NCBI GenBank assembly: GCA_937141995.1
Contig: CAKZQX010000695.1
Span: 1 to 6,201 of the forward strand
Origin: an uncultured Chloroflexaceae bacterium
GTDB lineage: Bacteria > Chloroflexota > Chloroflexia > Chloroflexales > Chloroflexaceae
DNA length: 6,201 bases
Direction: 5' to 3'
Under the pieces are notes generated by a model, which saw only the letters and a list, made by a program, of their open reading frames with translations, was not told the DNA's origin and searched no databases. Within the stretch, counting starts at the first letter, position 1, and the number at the start of each line of letters is the position of its first letter. Of this stretch, positions 5,334 through 6,201 are shown piece by piece. The translations under genes and the position numbers were made by a program.

Positions 5334-5340
5334 TTACAAT
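5334..5340. repeat. Left 7-bp direct repeat flanking element C
   Basis: TTACAAT (preceded by G) is repeated at 5474-5480 directly after the right end. This is a likely target-site duplication. Confidence 0.65.
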
Positions 5341-5473
5341 CAGGATTACGCAGTCCCTGACCCCGGACGTGTCATTCCGCCTCCGGCAGGATGGAAGATC
5401 CCATGCTTTTGCAGGCGGATCGGGTTTTCATCGGGTCAAACGTCCGGTTTGAACACGCACCGCGTAACTCCTG
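5341..5473. mobile_element. MITE-like palindromic element, copy C (short form)
   Basis: This is a 133-bp non-coding element. The left end CAGGATTACGCAGTC and the right end ACCGCGTAACTCCTG are imperfect inverted repeats. The arms continue as inverted matches: CCGGACGT near 5363-5370 with ACGTCCGG near 5440-5447, and CCGCCT near 5378 with AGGCGG near 5413. It lacks the AT-rich palindromic core seen in A and B: GGAAGATC (ends 5400) runs straight into CCATGC, exactly where A carries 67 extra bp. Perfect 7-bp direct repeats TTACAAT abut both ends, so this copy looks like an intact insertion. It lies 68 bp upstream of the DUF3054 start codon. Confidence 0.75.
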
Positions 5474-5480
5474 TTACAAT
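5468..5480 (+). promoter_or_regulatory. Possible extended -10 element at the right end of element C
   Basis: TGTTACAAT (5472-5480) fits an extended -10 (TGnTAnAAT-like). The TG comes from the element end and TTACAAT from the duplicated target. A possible -35, TTGAAC, lies 20 bp upstream, which is too far for a standard promoter but tolerable with an extended -10. Transcription would start near 5487 and lead into the DUF3054 gene. Tentative. Confidence 0.25.
5474..5480. repeat. Right 7-bp direct repeat flanking element C
   Basis: TTACAAT is identical to 5334-5340 and directly follows the TCCTG end of the element. Confidence 0.65.
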
Positions 5481-5540
5481 AAAAAGTAATACCCGGAATT
5501 GTCATAGAAAGACCGCCATAGTTTGGCGAGAGGGGGCTGT

Positions 5541-5975
5541 ATGGATCACACACAATCGCCGGCAGTAACAACCGGGATAGACCCGGGACACCGGCGCTAC
5601 CTGATTGCTCTCATTATCGGCGATATTATCGCCTTTCTGCTGTTTGCCGCTATTGGGCGACGCAGCCACGGGGAGGCCGCCGGACTGGCTGCCGGAGTAC
5701 AGGTGATCGAGACCGCTGCGCCGTTTCTTCTAGGCTGGTTTCTAACCGCGCCATTCACGCGGGCATATCGTCAGGTAACCGGCCCGGCGGTGATGGCCCG
5801 GCGAACGGCTCTTGCCTGGCTGATCGCCTGGCCGCTGGGCCTACTCCTGCGCGGATTGTACCTGAGCCGGGGAATTCCGCTCTCCTTCGCCATTGTCACT
5901 CTGCTCTCCAACGGAGTGATCCTGTGTGGCTGGCGTACGTTCTTTGCCTGGCTACGCGCGCGACGGGAAACGTGA
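5541..5975 (+). CDS. DUF3054 family membrane protein
   Basis: The protein has 144 residues, from ATG 5541 to TGA 5973-5975. I chose this ATG rather than the upstream TTG at 5523 because the purine-rich GAGAGGGGG (5528-5536) lies 4 nt before it as a ribosome-binding site and would be coding otherwise. After a polar N-terminus four hydrophobic segments are visible: about 20-38 (with GDIIAF), 54-72, 88-104 and 112-137. The Gly-Asp pair in the first segment, followed by IGRRSHGE (38-45) in the loop, fits DUF3054 proteins. This is a small integral membrane family of unknown function found in actinobacteria, haloarchaea and Chloroflexota. Charged residues cluster in the loops and the C-terminus (RARRET). 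The gene stands alone after element C. A strong GC hairpin follows 44 bp beyond the stop. Topology is clear, function unknown. Confidence 0.85.
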   Translation: MDHTQSPAVTTGIDPGHRRYLIALIIGDIIAFLLFAAIGRRSHGEAAGLAAGVQVIETAAPFLLGWFLTAPFTRAYRQVTGPAVMARRTALAWLIAWPLGLLLRGLYLSRGIPLSFAIVTLLSNGVILCGWRTFFAWLRARRET

Positions 5976-6019
5976 AGCAGGAACCCCATTTACTGTGATC
6001 TGGAGCGTCGGCCAGGTAA

Positions 6020-6051
6020 CGAGAGAGACGCGCCGCAGCGCGTCTCTCTCG
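6020..6051. terminator. Strong GC hairpin between convergent genes
   Basis: A perfect 14-bp stem (6020-6033 with 6038-6051, arm CGAGAGAGACGCGC) encloses loop CGCA. There is no T run on either strand. It lies 44 bp past the DUF3054 stop and 29 bp past the probable minus-strand stop at 6081, so it may serve both. It shares the GACGCGC/GCGCGTC core with the hairpin at 980-999. Confidence 0.65.
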
Positions 6052-6080
6052 GCAACAGCCATTCACGCGGGCATAGGAGC

Positions 6081-6200
6081 TTAGCGTGGGTGGGGGGCCA
6101 TGCGCTCATCGGCGGGTTGTGCTCGCTTCGGCTGTTTCTGCTCCTGGGAATCGGCAGCCGCATGTCGGGTCATACGGCCGTAAAGGCGGGTCAGTGGTGT
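6081..6200 (-). CDS. Probable C-terminus of an unidentified protein running off the right edge
   Basis: The minus-strand frame is open from the right edge to TAA 6083-6081 and gives about 39 residues: TPLTRLYGRMTRHAAADSQE, then QKQPKRAQPADERMAPHPR. It is a hydrophilic, basic, Gln/Pro/Ala-rich tail without a recognisable motif, as disordered C-termini often are. The other frames of this stretch hit stops or look less protein-like. The position just beyond a strong hairpin that also serves the convergent DUF3054 gene supports a real gene end. The product cannot be named from this piece. Confidence 0.4.
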   Translation of the reverse strand, partial: TPLTRLYGRMTRHAAADSQEQKQPKRAQPADERMAPHPR

Positions 6201-6201
6201 G

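Noticed and set aside
2290..5473. CRISPR array or tandem repeat array
   Set aside because: The copies are dispersed, of different length and orientation, and palindromic with target duplications, without regular spacers.
5523..5540. Upstream TTG start for the DUF3054 gene
   Set aside because: The extra codons would consist of the ribosome-binding sequence of the ATG at 5541, so the later start is preferred.

Overview
The window looks like chromosomal DNA from a moderately GC-rich bacterium. The mix of a DUF1328 miniprotein, a DUF3054 membrane protein, a cyanobacterial-type acyl-ACP-reductase homologue and an EAL-domain relic, with GC-rich gene-end hairpins, makes me suspect a Chloroflexota (Chloroflexia-like) genome. 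That assignment is inference only; there is no rRNA or marker gene to fix it.

Layout, left to right. (1) 2-430 (+) is the C-terminal part of a short-chain dehydrogenase/reductase. 499-678 (+) is a complete 59-aa DUF1328 membrane miniprotein. (2) A strong bidirectional terminator (702-748) separates it from a convergent minus-strand tRNA-like gene (766-848). That gene has its own -35/-10 promoter (862-888) and an encoded CCA. Its acceptor stem carries the alanine determinant G3-U70 with A73, but the anticodon loop has 9 nt. (3) 1023-2135 (-) is a 370-aa acyl-ACP-reductase-like NAD(P)H enzyme, followed by a GC hairpin (980-999). (4) 2290-2488 is palindromic element A, followed by about 460 bp with no credible gene. 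(5) 2954-4573 (-) is a 539-aa lipoprotein serine hydrolase of the class C beta-lactamase/CubicO type. (6) 4610-5473 is repeat-rich: element B, a decayed EAL-domain fragment, a solitary element end, and element C. (7) 5541-5975 (+) is a 144-aa DUF3054 membrane protein. It ends at a 14-bp hairpin (6020-6051) facing the probable C-terminus of a minus-strand gene that runs off the right edge.

The main non-genic signal is a family of small non-coding elements that look like MITEs. They have ends like CAGGA(C/G)TTACGC, arms that are inverted copies of each other, and 7-bp direct repeats flanking two of the three copies. Copies A and B carry an extra AT-rich palindromic core that C lacks. In A this core is a perfect 23-bp stem with an AAA loop. 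The elements sit at gene borders: just before the hydrolase ribosome-binding site, next to the EAL relic, and just upstream of the DUF3054 gene.

The genes do not form an obvious pathway or operon. The most interesting single locus is the tRNA-like gene. Its acceptor end should suit alanyl-tRNA synthetase, while its body does not match any elongator tRNA I can recognise.
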